A stretch of DNA of 48,409 nucleotides, from contig JBOFWQ010000010.1 of NCBI GenBank assembly GCA_051653685.1, positions 1 to 48,409 of the forward strand, read 5' to 3'. The stretch is from Faucicola sp937889485. Lineage in GTDB: Bacteria > Pseudomonadota > Gammaproteobacteria > Pseudomonadales > Moraxellaceae. The translations under genes were made by a program, and so were the position numbers. The notes beneath the pieces are model-generated. The model did no database searches, was not told the DNA's origin, and was given only the letters and a program-made list of their open reading frames with translations. Positions 26,922 through 35,919 of the stretch are shown one piece after another. The stretch's first letter is position 1. Every line of letters begins with the position of its first letter.

Positions 26922-27096
26922 AGATGATTATTAGTTGGCAAAGATAGCCTATTTTATCATAGCTTTATCAAGCGCATGTATGTAAAAACAACTTTTTTAT
27001 ATTACAAATTTACTAATGTTCAACAAGCGTTAGCACTATACAAAGCGCTGTCTATTTGTTACTTTATGGGTTTACTTGTATTTTTTGGAGTTTTTT

Positions 27097-27816
27097 ATGG
27101 CTAATCCAATTATCTCACGCGCGGAGCTGGCAATTAGTAGCACGCCGATGACCATTCAAGGGGTGGTACGTAAGACCGCTTTTTTGTTGGCGTTAACCAC
27201 GTTATCAGGTATCGGTTTTTTTGGTTATTGCCTGCTGTCAGGCGTGACATTTGGCTTTATTAATATAGCTGCGTTGTCTAGTATCGTGATTGGTTTTGTG
27301 CTTAGCTTGGTGATTATTTCTAAGCCTCACCTTGCCAAGTCCCTGGCAGTGCCCTATGCAATTTTGGAAGGCGTGGCTATTGGGGGGATTTCGTTATTTG
27401 CGGCTACTAAGTTTCCAACGGTGGCACCTACCGCATTGGTTGCGACCTTTGTAACGGCAGCCGTGATGCTGGGGCTATATCGTAGTGGCGTGATTAAAGT
27501 GACGGAAAAATTTCGTTCGGTGATGATTTCTGCAGTCATTGCGATTATGCTTATTTATGTGGTACAAATTGGCTTTAGTTTATTTAGCAGCTCACTACCT
27601 TATCTGTTTGATGGTGGCGTAGTTGGTATTGGTTTTAGCTTGTTGGTGGTGGTTATTGCATCACTTAGCTTGTTGTTAGATTTTGATAATGTTGAACGTG
27701 CTTATGCCGCGGGCGTTGATGAGCGTTATGAGTGGGTACTTAGTGTGGGCATTTTGGCGACCTTAGTATGGATGTATATTGAATTTGTGCGCCTACTACG
27801 CTCGTTACAAAACTAA
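27097..27816 (+). CDS. Bax inhibitor-1/YccA-family membrane protein
   Basis: Predicted inner membrane protein of 239 residues with about seven hydrophobic segments, beginning near AFLLALTTLSGIGFFGYCLL. The others include IVIGFVLSLVII, VAIGGISLFAATKF, VATFVTAAVMLGLY, ISAVIAIMLIYVVQ and GIGFSLLVVVIASLSLLLDF. The C-terminal segment before YIEFVRLLRSLQN, and DFDNVERAYAAGVDERYEW, are typical. The ATG at 27097 has GGAG six bases upstream; the longer TTG form does not. Relatives are implicated in calcium leak or protease control; the role here is unknown. Confidence 0.88.
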   Translation: MANPIISRAELAISSTPMTIQGVVRKTAFLLALTTLSGIGFFGYCLLSGVTFGFINIAALSSIVIGFVLSLVIISKPHLAKSLAVPYAILEGVAIGGISLFAATKFPTVAPTALVATFVTAAVMLGLYRSGVIKVTEKFRSVMISAVIAIMLIYVVQIGFSLFSSSLPYLFDGGVVGIGFSLLVVVIASLSLLLDFDNVERAYAAGVDERYEWVLSVGILATLVWMYIEFVRLLRSLQN

Positions 27817-27832
27817 TGAATTATTTCAAATC

Positions 27833-27868
27833 AAAAAACACGATAACTCGAGTTATCGTGTTTTTTTT
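27833..27868. terminator. Palindromic bidirectional terminator
   Basis: A perfect palindrome CACGATAACTC/GAGTTATCGTG is flanked by A6 and T8. It separates the Bax-like gene and pdxH, which converge here. Confidence 0.93.
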
Positions 27869-27907
27869 ACAAAATTGCGCTTGTATCGCTGCTGCTTGGT
27901 AATTGTT

Positions 27908-28567
27908 TTAGGGTAAAAGGCGTTCTCTTACCCATTGGTCATCTTGCATCGTATAGATGATGCGGTCATGCATACGGTTGGGTCGACCCTGCCAAAACTC
28001 TATTTTTTCCACTGTCAATAAGTACCCTCCCCAAAAATCGGGTAACGGCACGACTTGATCAGCGTATTGCTCACTCAAATCGGCAAACTTTGCTGCCATG
28101 GTATCACGACTATCGACCACGCTACTTTGTGGCTCGCTTACCCACGCTGCGAGTTGGCTGTCATGCGGGCGACTGTGAAAATAATGTTCAGATTGCTCAC
28201 GGCTCACTTTTTTTACTTGACCTGACAGCCGCACTTGGCGCTCTAGACTTGCCCAAAAAAATAACGCCTCGGCATTGGGATTGCTTTCTAAATCGCAGCC
28301 TTTCGCGCTGTCATAGTTGGTATAAAATACCAAACCAATACCTTGGTGATCAACCTCAATGATTTCTCGCATCAACAAGGTACGCACGCTGGGCTGCATA
28401 TCGCGCCCGCATGTCGCCAACGAAAATGCATAGGCCTCGCCTTGTGTGGCATCAATGGCTTGTCGCACCCAATTTTTTAACAAGCCAAAAGGTGCTGAAG
28501 GTAACTGAGATTCTTCAAGTTCATCTTGTTCATAAGACATTCGCTGACTGGTAAAATCAATACTCAT
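27908..28567 (-). CDS. pdxH: Pyridoxamine/pyridoxine 5'-phosphate oxidase
   Basis: FMN enzyme that makes pyridoxal 5'-phosphate. The 219 residues match family length, with AYAFSLATCGRDMQPSVRTLLM, GLVFYTNYDSAKGCDLESNP, ALFFWASLERQVRLSGQV and the C-terminal EFWQGRPNRMHDRIIY and WVRERLLP. AAGGA lies 7 bases before the ATG. It may be read from the glmM transcript across a 27-base gap; glmM lies upstream in the same direction. Confidence 0.96.
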   Translation of the reverse strand: MSIDFTSQRMSYEQDELEESQLPSAPFGLLKNWVRQAIDATQGEAYAFSLATCGRDMQPSVRTLLMREIIEVDHQGIGLVFYTNYDSAKGCDLESNPNAEALFFWASLERQVRLSGQVKKVSREQSEHYFHSRPHDSQLAAWVSEPQSSVVDSRDTMAAKFADLSEQYADQVVPLPDFWGGYLLTVEKIEFWQGRPNRMHDRIIYTMQDDQWVRERLLP

Positions 28568-28594
28568 AGTTTATCCTTATGGTTTGGGGTCATG

Positions 28595-29944
28595 TTATGC
28601 CATGACTTGTTTTACTTTGTCTGCCAATTCATTGGCAAGTAGGTCACATTCAATTTCGTCATCACTTTCTACCATGACGCGTATGAGCGGCTCTGTGCCT
28701 GATTGACGAATCAGGAGGCGACCTCGACCCGCAAGCTTTTGTTCGGCTGCGGCAAACGCGCTCACCAATTCTTCAAAATCATAGGGGTCTTGTTTTTGGG
28801 TCAAGCGCACGTTCACCAGTTTTTGGGGAAGCTCGGTATAGCCTTGCATCAGCGCTGATAGGGATTTGCTGGTGGTTGCCATGACGGCAAGTACCTGCAG
28901 AGCTGCTACAATTGCATCACCTGTGCTGGCTTTGTCCAAGGTCAAAATATGCCCAGATGACTCACCGCCCAATACCCAGCCATTTTTTTCCAACGCCTGC
29001 ATGACATAACGATCACCCACTCTCGCCCGTTCAAAGGCAATGCCCCGTTTGTCAAGGGCAAGTTGTAATCCCATATTGGACATTAGCGTACCCACCACAC
29101 CATGGATGGGTTGGCTCGCGTGTGTGGCTAAAATATATAAAATTGCATCGCCATCAATGAGTGCACCCGTTTCATCTACCATAATGATGCGATCGCCATC
29201 GCCATCTAGGGCAATACCTACTTGCGCTTCATGGTCAATCACGGCTTGCTGTAAGGCTTGTGGATGGGTGGAACCCACGCCATCATTAATATTAAGTCCA
29301 TCGGGTTTATTGGCAATGCTGATGACGGTGGCGCCCAGTTCTTTTAGCACCCTTGGTGCCACACTGTAGCCTGCACCATTGGCACAATCCACCACGATTT
29401 TTAGCTGACCAAGGCTTAATTGGTAAGGAAAGCTACCCTTACAAAATTCAATATAGCGACCTTTAGCATCTTCGACACGGTAATGCCGTCCCAATGCATC
29501 AGAATGGGCTATTGGCAGTGGCAGATCACTCAACGCGGCAAGTTTATCATTGATTGCTTGTTGGACTTGGTCAGATAATTTTTTACCTTCGCTTGAAAAA
29601 AACTTAACGCCATTATCATAGTAAGGGTTATGTGAAGCTGAAATTACCACGCCCGCATTGGCATGAAAGCTGCGCGTTAAATGCGCAATTGCGGGGGTAG
29701 GAATCACGCCAAGCATATGCACATCAACCCCTGCCGCATTAAAACCTGCCTGCAAACATGCTTCAATCACATATCCTGACAGTCTGGTATCTTTACCAAT
29801 CACGACATTCACGCGTTGGTTTTTATCTTCTTGGTGGGCAATTAATACTTGTCCAGTAGCAAAACCTAGTTTGATTAAAAATTCAGGATGAATAGGAAAC
29901 TCACCAAATTTGCCACGAATACCATCTGTACCAAAATAACTCAT
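28595..29944 (-). CDS. glmM: Phosphoglucosamine mutase
   Basis: Interconverts glucosamine-6-P and glucosamine-1-P for UDP-GlcNAc synthesis. The 449-residue protein has YFGTDGIRGKFG, the phosphoserine loop VVISASHNPYYDNGVKFF (about residue 100), the Mg-binding LDGDGDRIIMVD, GGESSGHI and RQSGTEPLIRVMVE. The ATG at 29944 has GGAG six bases upstream; an in-frame GTG at 29956 is upstream of that site. A leader of about 110 bases contains two candidate extended -10 boxes. pdxH follows closely. Confidence 0.96.
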   Translation of the reverse strand: MSYFGTDGIRGKFGEFPIHPEFLIKLGFATGQVLIAHQEDKNQRVNVVIGKDTRLSGYVIEACLQAGFNAAGVDVHMLGVIPTPAIAHLTRSFHANAGVVISASHNPYYDNGVKFFSSEGKKLSDQVQQAINDKLAALSDLPLPIAHSDALGRHYRVEDAKGRYIEFCKGSFPYQLSLGQLKIVVDCANGAGYSVAPRVLKELGATVISIANKPDGLNINDGVGSTHPQALQQAVIDHEAQVGIALDGDGDRIIMVDETGALIDGDAILYILATHASQPIHGVVGTLMSNMGLQLALDKRGIAFERARVGDRYVMQALEKNGWVLGGESSGHILTLDKASTGDAIVAALQVLAVMATTSKSLSALMQGYTELPQKLVNVRLTQKQDPYDFEELVSAFAAAEQKLAGRGRLLIRQSGTEPLIRVMVESDDEIECDLLANELADKVKQVMA

Positions 29945-29989
29945 TAAAAACTCCACCGCTGCAAGGGTATGACTGGTTGTTGTTATGAG

Positions 29990-29998
29990 ATTTTAGCA
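29990..29998 (-). promoter_or_regulatory. Extended -10 (TGCTAAAAT), proximal glmM promoter
   Basis: Minus-strand TGC-TAAAAT lies about 46 bases before the glmM start; the -35 is weak. Confidence 0.35.
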
Positions 29999-30060
29999 TA
30001 TCAAAATTCGAGAAAAGTTGCGACAACTGTTTTATGACCCCACCTGTTTCTTGGCAGGTT

Positions 30061-30069
30061 ATCATAGCA
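30061..30069 (-). promoter_or_regulatory. Extended -10 (TGCTATGAT), distal glmM promoter
   Basis: Minus-strand TGC-TATGAT lies just past the guaB terminator. A small hairpin (ACCTG/CAGGT) would sit at the 5' end of the transcript. Confidence 0.4.
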
Positions 30070-30078
30070 GTAGCCAAT

Positions 30079-30108
30079 AAAAAAAACTGGGCACTTAGCC
30101 CAGTTTTA
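30079..30108 (-). terminator. Terminator downstream of guaB
   Basis: On the minus strand AAAACTGGGC and GCCCAGTTTT pair around a 5-base loop and are followed by T residues. It lies 30 bases after the guaB stop and separates guaB from glmM. Confidence 0.93.
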
Positions 30109-30138
30109 ACTACCTATTTTAGGTACCCACAAGCCCGA

Positions 30139-31605
30139 TTAGTTGACCCGATAATTGGGGGCTTCTTTGGTAATCTGCACATCATGGACATGTGATTCTT
30201 TCATGCCCGCTGAGGTGACACGAACAAACTGCGGTTTGCTACGCATTTCTTCGATATTAGCGCAGCCTGTGTAACCCATAGAAGAACGTAACCCACCCGC
30301 AAGCTGGTTAATAATGCCGCTCATTGGGCCTTTATAAGGTACGCGCCCTTCAATGCCTTCAGGTACCAATTTTTCCACGCCATCTTTGGCGTCTTGAAAA
30401 TAACGGTCAGACGAGCCATTTTGACCTGACATTGCGCCCAATGAGCCCATGCCACGATACGCTTTATAATAACGACCTTGGAACAGCTCTACCTCACCTG
30501 GTGCTTCCTCGGTGCCTGCAAGCAATGACCCCACCATGATACAAGAAGCGCCTGCAGCCAGAGCTTTTGCCATATCACCTGAAAAACGAATACCGCCATC
30601 GGCAATCAGTGGAATGTCATTTTTTAGGGCATCAGCCACGTTACTAATGGCTGAAATTTGGGGCACGCCAATCCCTGCAATGATACGCGTGGTACAAATA
30701 GACCCAGGTCCAATCCCCACTTTAACCGCATCGGCACCTGCATCACGTAGTGCCAACGCCGCATCAGCGGTAGCAATATTACCGCCTATGACTTGAATAT
30801 GCGGATAGGTTTTTTTCACCCATGCCACGCGGTCAATTACACCTTTAGAGTGCCCGTGAGCGGTATCTACCACGATCACATCCACATCGGCAGCAACTAG
30901 CGCTTCAACACGTGCTTCAGTATCTGCACCTGTACCCACAGCCGCACCCACACGTAGACTACCTTTAGAATCACGGCAAGCATTGGGATTATTTTCAGCT
31001 TTGGTAAAATCGTTAACCGTGATTAAGCCTTTTAGCTGAAAATTATCGTCTACCACAATGACCTTCTCAATGCGGTGTTCATGTAAAAGACGCTTGATGT
31101 TTTCGGTGGGTTCGCCTTCTTTGACCGTTACTAATTTTTCTTTTGGCGTCATGATGTTGCGAACAGGTTGGCTTAGGTTGTCTTCAAAACGGATGTCTCG
31201 GTGGGTGACAATGCCCACGACCTGATTGCCTTCTACCACAGGTACGCCGCTAATTTTATTTTCTTTGGTAATACGCAGTAGCTCACCCACGCTGGTGTCA
31301 GGCGATACACTGATAGGATCTACCACTGTCCCTGCTTCAAATTTTTTGACGCGGCGCACTTGCTTGGCTTGTAGGTCAATATCCATATTTTTATGCAAGA
31401 TACCCATACCCCCAAGCTGGGCAATAGTGATTGCCATTTCTGACTCAGTGACTGTATCCATGGCGGCAGATACAATGGGTAAATTAAGCGTAATGCCTCT
31501 GGTAAGGCGCGTCTTTAAGTCAACCATTTTTGGCAGGACTTCAGAATAAGCAGGTAATAAAAGCACGTCATCAAAAGTAAGTGCTTCATCGACGATTCGT
31601 AACAT
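30139..31605 (-). CDS. guaB: Inosine-5'-monophosphate dehydrogenase
   Basis: Oxidises IMP to XMP, the first step towards GMP. The 488-residue protein carries LTFDDVLLLPAYSEVLP, a CBS pair (about 95-205, with RITKENKISGVPVV and LLHEHRIEKVIVVDD), the catalytic loop KVGIGPGSICTTRIIAG, ADGGIRFSGDMAKALA and the flap YRGMGSLGAM. The ATG at 31605 has GAGG six bases upstream and gives MLRIVDEALTFDD; the longer frame from 31617 overlaps the ribosome site. guaA is not adjacent. Confidence 0.97.
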   Translation of the reverse strand: MLRIVDEALTFDDVLLLPAYSEVLPKMVDLKTRLTRGITLNLPIVSAAMDTVTESEMAITIAQLGGMGILHKNMDIDLQAKQVRRVKKFEAGTVVDPISVSPDTSVGELLRITKENKISGVPVVEGNQVVGIVTHRDIRFEDNLSQPVRNIMTPKEKLVTVKEGEPTENIKRLLHEHRIEKVIVVDDNFQLKGLITVNDFTKAENNPNACRDSKGSLRVGAAVGTGADTEARVEALVAADVDVIVVDTAHGHSKGVIDRVAWVKKTYPHIQVIGGNIATADAALALRDAGADAVKVGIGPGSICTTRIIAGIGVPQISAISNVADALKNDIPLIADGGIRFSGDMAKALAAGASCIMVGSLLAGTEEAPGEVELFQGRYYKAYRGMGSLGAMSGQNGSSDRYFQDAKDGVEKLVPEGIEGRVPYKGPMSGIINQLAGGLRSSMGYTGCANIEEMRSKPQFVRVTSAGMKESHVHDVQITKEAPNYRVN

Positions 31606-31682
31606 AAAATGCCTCATATATTATGGAAATGATAAAGTTAAAAAATAAAAGTCATAAATTTTTTATCAGCCAGAAAACCGCA

Positions 31683-31712
31683 AAAGGCTGAACAGTCTCC
31701 TGCCCAGCCTTT
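31683..31712 (-). other. Hairpin upstream of guaB
   Basis: AAAGGCTG and CAGCCTTT form an 8-bp stem with a 14-base loop, about 80 bases before guaB. There is no clean T-run on either side. It could be a weak terminator after the YqaA-like gene or a guaB leader element. Confidence 0.35.
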
Positions 31713-31871
31713 GATCGTTAGTCTGTTGTCATGTTGAATTGCAATCTGACACCATTTTTTCAAGTTTTGAATTAACCCACTATTTTACCTATAATAATTT
31801 TGTAATTCAATATTTTTTGTTAAAATTTTGGGCGCTATGGTCTTTATTTTGGTCTTCAACGCAATTTTTGG

Positions 31872-32291
31872 TTAAAAATATCTATAAATGAGATATAAAG
31901 CCAGATAGCGTCCTACTTTTGATAAACTTACCAAAACCAAAAACCGCCAAAAACGCTCCCCCAATACGCCTGCAAGCAGCGTAATGGGATCACCAATGAT
32001 AGGCATCCAACTAGCCAGTAATGACCAAAATCCAAATTTATCGTAGTAAATTTTTGCTTTGCTTAGGCTATTATGGGAGACAGGAAACCAGCGTTTATGT
32101 TGATAATGCTCAATTTTTTGCCCTAACCCATAGTTAACACATGACCCCAAAATATTGCCCGTACTTGCCATAACTAACAATAACAGCGGGGCGTGATCGG
32201 TGGCCAGGAGAGCTAAAAAAACCGCTTCTGACTGTAGCGGCAACAAGGTTGCAGCGCCAAAAGCGGTAATAAACAGTAGCCAATAGCTCAA
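31872..32291 (-). CDS. YqaA family membrane protein (DedA/VTT-like)
   Basis: Small inner membrane protein, 139 residues, with hydrophobic segments at the N-terminus (LLFITAFGAATLLP), at residues 30-45 (PLLLLVMASTGNILGS), and at the C-terminus. FGFWSLLASWMPIIGDPITLLAGVLG is the VTT-type re-entrant motif. DedA relatives scramble or transport lipids; YqaA itself is uncharacterised. The only start that keeps the first membrane segment is TTG at 32291, directly after the cysS stop codon, which is in the same frame. Translation is probably coupled to cysS. Confidence 0.85.
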   Translation of the reverse strand: MSYWLLFITAFGAATLLPLQSEAVFLALLATDHAPLLLLVMASTGNILGSCVNYGLGQKIEHYQHKRWFPVSHNSLSKAKIYYDKFGFWSLLASWMPIIGDPITLLAGVLGERFWRFLVLVSLSKVGRYLALYLIYRYF

Positions 32292-33725
32292 TTAAACACG
32301 GCGCCACGTGGTGCCGTCTTTACTATCCTCAAGCTCAATGCCTTGGGCTTTGAGGTCACTGCGAATTTGGTCAGCTTTGGCAAAATCTTTAGCGGCTTTG
32401 GCTTGTTTTCGTGCTTCGATTTGTGCCTCAATGTCACTATCGCTGAGCCCTTCTGCTTCACCAATTTGCGCTTGCAAAAATGCACTGGGCGCTAACTGTA
32501 AGATATTGAGCGGTGTTGCCAGTGCTTTGAGCAGGACTGCCAATGCTGCCGCTTGGGCATCACCCTGTGCGGTGCCCAAATGAATGGCTTTATTAATATC
32601 ACGCGCTAGACCAAATAACACACTTACTGCCCCTGCACTATTAAAGTCATCACACATTGCTTGATTAAAGGGCGCTTCATAGACAGTGGGGTCAATGTCA
32701 CTTGGTGGCTGGGTAAGGGCTTCAGCGGCTTTTAATGCTTGGTAAAGACGGCTAAGACTGGTGTGCGCTTCTTTTAATGCGGTGTCGGAAAAGTTAATCG
32801 GGCTACGGTAATGACTGGATAAAATAAAGAAGCGGATGGTTTCAGGATGAAAGTTTTGCATTACTTCACGAATAGTAAAAAAGTTGCCAAGCGATTTTGA
32901 CATTTTTTCGCCATCAACATTGACAAAACCTACATGCATCCAGTTGTTGGCATAGGTTTTGCCCGTGGCACCTTCGGTTTGGGCAATCTCATTTTCATGG
33001 TGAGGAAATTGCAAATCATGCCCGCCGCCATGAATGTCAAAGGTATCGCCAAGGCAGCAGGTACTCATGGCTGAACATTCAATATGCCAACCAGGACGAC
33101 CAATGCCCCACGGTGATTGCCAGTTGGGCTCTGAGGGTTTGGCAGATTTCCATAGTACAAAATCAAAGGGGTTGTGTTTATCTGTTTCGCCTGTTGTGAC
33201 GCGCTCACTGGCACCCGCTTGCATATCGCTTAGGCGGCGTTTGGATAATTTGCCATAGTCGGCAAATTTTTCGACTGCATAATACACATCGCCACTTTTT
33301 CCTTGATACGCAATATTTTTTGTGATTAAGGTATTGATTAAGCTTTGCATATCTTCAATGTGATCGGTGGCTTTCGGCTCGCTGTTTGGACGCAGGCAGC
33401 CCAAGGCATCCGCGTCTTCGTGCATGGCAGCAATAAAACGCGCGGTTAACTCCCCGATGGTTTCGCCGTTGTCATTGGCGCGTTGGATGATTTTGTCATC
33501 AATGTCTGTGATGTTACGCACATAATTCACATCATAACCAATATGGCGTAGCCAGCGCACCACCACGTCAAAGCCAATCATAACGCGCGCATGCCCAATA
33601 TGACAATAATCGTAAACGGTCATGCCGCACACATACATGCCAACTTTACCAGCTTGTAGTGGGATAAATGGGCGTTTTTGTCCGCTCATTGAGTCATAAA
33701 TGGTTATCGGCATTGGCTGAGTCAT
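32292..33725 (-). CDS. cysS: Cysteinyl-tRNA synthetase
   Basis: Class I aminoacyl-tRNA synthetase, Zn-dependent. The 477 residues have YVCGMTVYDYCHIGHARV (HIGH motif, about 41-44, and the first zinc Cys), WHIECSAMSTCCLG (zinc Cys), FPHHENEIAQTE (zinc His) and GEKMSKSLGNF (KMSKS). The C-terminal SDIEAQIEARKQAKAAKDFAKADQIR is the anticodon-binding tail. It is divergent from the cobalamin adenosyltransferase gene. The YqaA-like gene is directly downstream. Confidence 0.97.
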   Translation of the reverse strand: MTQPMPITIYDSMSGQKRPFIPLQAGKVGMYVCGMTVYDYCHIGHARVMIGFDVVVRWLRHIGYDVNYVRNITDIDDKIIQRANDNGETIGELTARFIAAMHEDADALGCLRPNSEPKATDHIEDMQSLINTLITKNIAYQGKSGDVYYAVEKFADYGKLSKRRLSDMQAGASERVTTGETDKHNPFDFVLWKSAKPSEPNWQSPWGIGRPGWHIECSAMSTCCLGDTFDIHGGGHDLQFPHHENEIAQTEGATGKTYANNWMHVGFVNVDGEKMSKSLGNFFTIREVMQNFHPETIRFFILSSHYRSPINFSDTALKEAHTSLSRLYQALKAAEALTQPPSDIDPTVYEAPFNQAMCDDFNSAGAVSVLFGLARDINKAIHLGTAQGDAQAAALAVLLKALATPLNILQLAPSAFLQAQIGEAEGLSDSDIEAQIEARKQAKAAKDFAKADQIRSDLKAQGIELEDSKDGTTWRRV

Positions 33726-33783
33726 AAAGCACCTGTCATCAATTTTTAGTCAATCAATTATAATACCGAAATTTTGCTAAAAG

Positions 33784-33792
33784 TGCTATGAT
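33784..33792 (+). promoter_or_regulatory. Extended -10 (TGCTATGAT) for the adenosyltransferase gene
   Basis: TGC-TATGAT lies 32 bases before the start codon at 33825, leaving a leader of about 25 bases. Confidence 0.45.
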
Positions 33793-33824
33793 TTGCCATC
33801 TTTTCACTGGATTACGAGATAATT

Positions 33825-34382
33825 ATGGGCAATCGACTGTCAAAAATTTATACCCGAACTGGCGATGATGGTAGCACAGGCATGGCTGATGGCACGCGAG
33901 TGTCAAAGTCTGATTTACGCTTTGATGCCATGGGCACGGTAGATATGCTCAATGCACAAATTGGTATGATTCGCTGCCACATAGCATCAGAGTTTGATGC
34001 CGCCCTCAACCGCCTGCAGCACCAACTATTTAATATTGGTGGCGAGCTTGCCATGCCAGATTTTCAGGCAGTGTCATCACAAGATGTGGCTCAGCTTGAG
34101 CAGCAAATTGATAGCTGGAATAGCCAATTATTACCGTTAAAAGAATTTATCTTGCCTGCAGGTTCGGCGCTCATTTGCCACATTCATATCGCGCGCTGCC
34201 AATGCCGTGATGCAGAACGCGTTTTGGTCAGTTTGCAGCAGCGAGATGGCAATATTCACGGTGCCACGTTACAATTTATCAATCGATTGTCAGATTGGTT
34301 GTTTGTTTTGGTAAGAATAGTGGCAAAAACCCAAGGGCAAGCTGAGGTGTTGTGGCAAAAAAATACGCTAAGTAACGATTAA
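33825..34382 (+). CDS. Cob(I)alamin adenosyltransferase, PduO type
   Basis: Makes adenosylcobalamin from cob(I)alamin and ATP. The 185 residues start with KIYTRTGDDGSTGMADGTRVSKSD, the PduO ATP-binding signature. They continue with LQHQLFNIGGELAMP, FILPAGSALICHIHIARCQCRDAERVLV (catalytic Arg region) and LQFINRLSDWLFVLVRI. No cobalamin biosynthesis or B12-dependent enzyme gene is in the window, so it probably serves salvage. Confidence 0.94.
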   Translation: MGNRLSKIYTRTGDDGSTGMADGTRVSKSDLRFDAMGTVDMLNAQIGMIRCHIASEFDAALNRLQHQLFNIGGELAMPDFQAVSSQDVAQLEQQIDSWNSQLLPLKEFILPAGSALICHIHIARCQCRDAERVLVSLQQRDGNIHGATLQFINRLSDWLFVLVRIVAKTQGQAEVLWQKNTLSND

Positions 34383-34395
34383 TGCTAGCGCACCG

Positions 34396-34401
34396 TATAA
34401 T
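34396..34401 (+). promoter_or_regulatory. Candidate -10 (TATAAT) for the LysE-family gene
   Basis: TATAAT lies 25 bases before the start at 34426, just after the preceding stop. The -35 is weak, so read-through from the upstream gene is equally possible. Confidence 0.35.
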
Positions 34402-34425
34402 ATACCCACCCAAAAAAATAGTGTT

Positions 34426-35061
34426 ATGATGAGTTTACAAAATTTTTTATTGTTCTTGATCAGTACTTGCTTAATTTCTGCCGCCCCTGGTTCAAATATG
34501 CTATTAGCGTTTCAATTTGGGGTCAATTATGGCATCAAAAAAACTTTATGGACCTTGGCGGGGCTGAGTACAGGGCTATTGGTGTTGTTGGCGCTATCAT
34601 TATATGGGCTTGATATCATGACCCAAACTGCACCATTTTTGTTGACTTTGGTCAAGATATTTGGGGCATTGTATTTGATTTATTTGGGCGTGCAAAGCTG
34701 GCAATCTGCTAGCCAAGCTTTGCACGCCTCATCGGTAAAGATAATACCCACGCCACTGGCATTGTTTAGAACAGGCGTTTGGGTGTCATTGTCAAATCCC
34801 AAGGCAATTTTGTTCTTTGCGGCTTTTTTTCCCAAGTTTATTGATTTTTCATTGCCGTTAGCCCCCCAATATTTATGGCTAACACTGGGGTTTCTTGCGA
34901 TCGAGACCACGTGGCAGCTGGTGTATACGGTAAGTGGCAAACAACTTGCTGCATGGCTACAGGTCGATAAACGTTTGATGTGGCTCAATCGCCTGTGTGC
35001 CATCTTATTGGTGGTTATTGCTATTGCCTTATTGGTGGAGGTCGTCTGGCAATTGCGCTAA
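34426..35061 (+). CDS. LysE/RhtB-family amino acid exporter
   Basis: Inner membrane exporter of 211 residues with five to six hydrophobic segments: FLLFLISTCLISAAPGSNMLLAF, the TLAGLSTGLLVLLALSLYG segment, TLVKIFGALYLIYLGVQSW, NPKAILFFAAFFPKFI, LWLTLGFLAIETTWQLVY and LLVVIAIALLVEVVW. The PGSNMLL and YLIYLGVQSW motifs are diagnostic. The substrate (amino acid or derivative) is unknown. It ends 12 bases from the convergent TauE/SafE gene. Confidence 0.92.
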   Translation: MMSLQNFLLFLISTCLISAAPGSNMLLAFQFGVNYGIKKTLWTLAGLSTGLLVLLALSLYGLDIMTQTAPFLLTLVKIFGALYLIYLGVQSWQSASQALHASSVKIIPTPLALFRTGVWVSLSNPKAILFFAAFFPKFIDFSLPLAPQYLWLTLGFLAIETTWQLVYTVSGKQLAAWLQVDKRLMWLNRLCAILLVVIAIALLVEVVWQLR

Positions 35062-35073
35062 GTAGACTAAGGC

Positions 35074-35817
35074 TTAGCCAAATTGCTGCATTAAAACAGT
35101 CACTATAAGGCGCAGCGCAATCAACGTGAGCAAATAAGGCAGTAAACGCTTTAACCATGCCACATTGACACGGTAGCGCAGTTTGGTGCCAAGCCACGAC
35201 CCCAATGCCGCCATAACTATCATCATCACCAATAGTCGCCAATGCGCCGCAAATGCAAAACCCATACTCAAGTAGACAACCAATTTACAGCTATGTACCA
35301 CTGTCATCATCAGTGCACCTGTGGTGACAACCACGTGATTGTCATCATAGTGTTTGTTTAGCACCGCAATATTAAGCGGGCCTGGGGTACCCACAAACAC
35401 ACCCAACCCCGTCTGAATCAACCCCACCCAAAAAAAACTCTCAAAGCCACGGATTGCTGCATTAAAGCGTGCCGACCAAGTAATCAATAAAATATACAGC
35501 CCAATAAACAGTGGTACCAATTCCAAATGCACAAACCGTATTAATAAGCCAAATATCCCCAAGCCCACGATAGAGCCCACACAAAACTGCCAAAAATAAC
35601 GAAAATCCAGTCCATCACGTCCAAACCAAGCGCGGGTGGCATTGCCCGCCAGTTGACTTACCGCATGCACGGGTACCACGACAGCGGCAGGTAAAAAAAA
35701 CGGCATTAATCCAATTAGAATCATGCCGCCACCGACCCCCGTAATCGCCGTCAGCGCCGAGGTCAATAAATTTGCAATCGCAAGCAGCCCCTCTTGTAAA
35801 AAATCATTGCCAAACAT
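35074..35817 (-). CDS. TauE/SafE-family permease
   Basis: Predicted inner membrane transporter of 247 residues in the sulfite exporter TauE/SafE (UPF0721) family. It has several hydrophobic helices and two repeat motifs: LTAITGVGGGMILIGLMPFF in the first half and IQTGLGVFVGTPGPLNIAVL in the second. I use the ATG at 35817, which has GGGGG seven bases upstream. A longer frame from a GTG at 35871 would run through the purA terminator. The substrate (sulfite, sulfonates or another anion) is unknown. Confidence 0.88.
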   Translation of the reverse strand: MFGNDFLQEGLLAIANLLTSALTAITGVGGGMILIGLMPFFLPAAVVVPVHAVSQLAGNATRAWFGRDGLDFRYFWQFCVGSIVGLGIFGLLIRFVHLELVPLFIGLYILLITWSARFNAAIRGFESFFWVGLIQTGLGVFVGTPGPLNIAVLNKHYDDNHVVVTTGALMMTVVHSCKLVVYLSMGFAFAAHWRLLVMMIVMAALGSWLGTKLRYRVNVAWLKRLLPYLLTLIALRLIVTVLMQQFG

Positions 35818-35852
35818 ACAGATACCCCCACTGTGACAGCTATTATCAAGGC

Positions 35853-35882
35853 AAAAAAACCCGATGATCACATCGGGTTTTT
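35853..35882 (-). terminator. Terminator downstream of purA
   Basis: Minus-strand AAAAACCCGATG pairs with CATCGGGTTTTT around a 4-6 base loop and runs into seven T. It lies about 40 bases after the purA stop. Confidence 0.93.
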
Positions 35883-35919
35883 GGTTATTTGGCAGATTAT
35901 ATCAAGCCATCATGACCAA

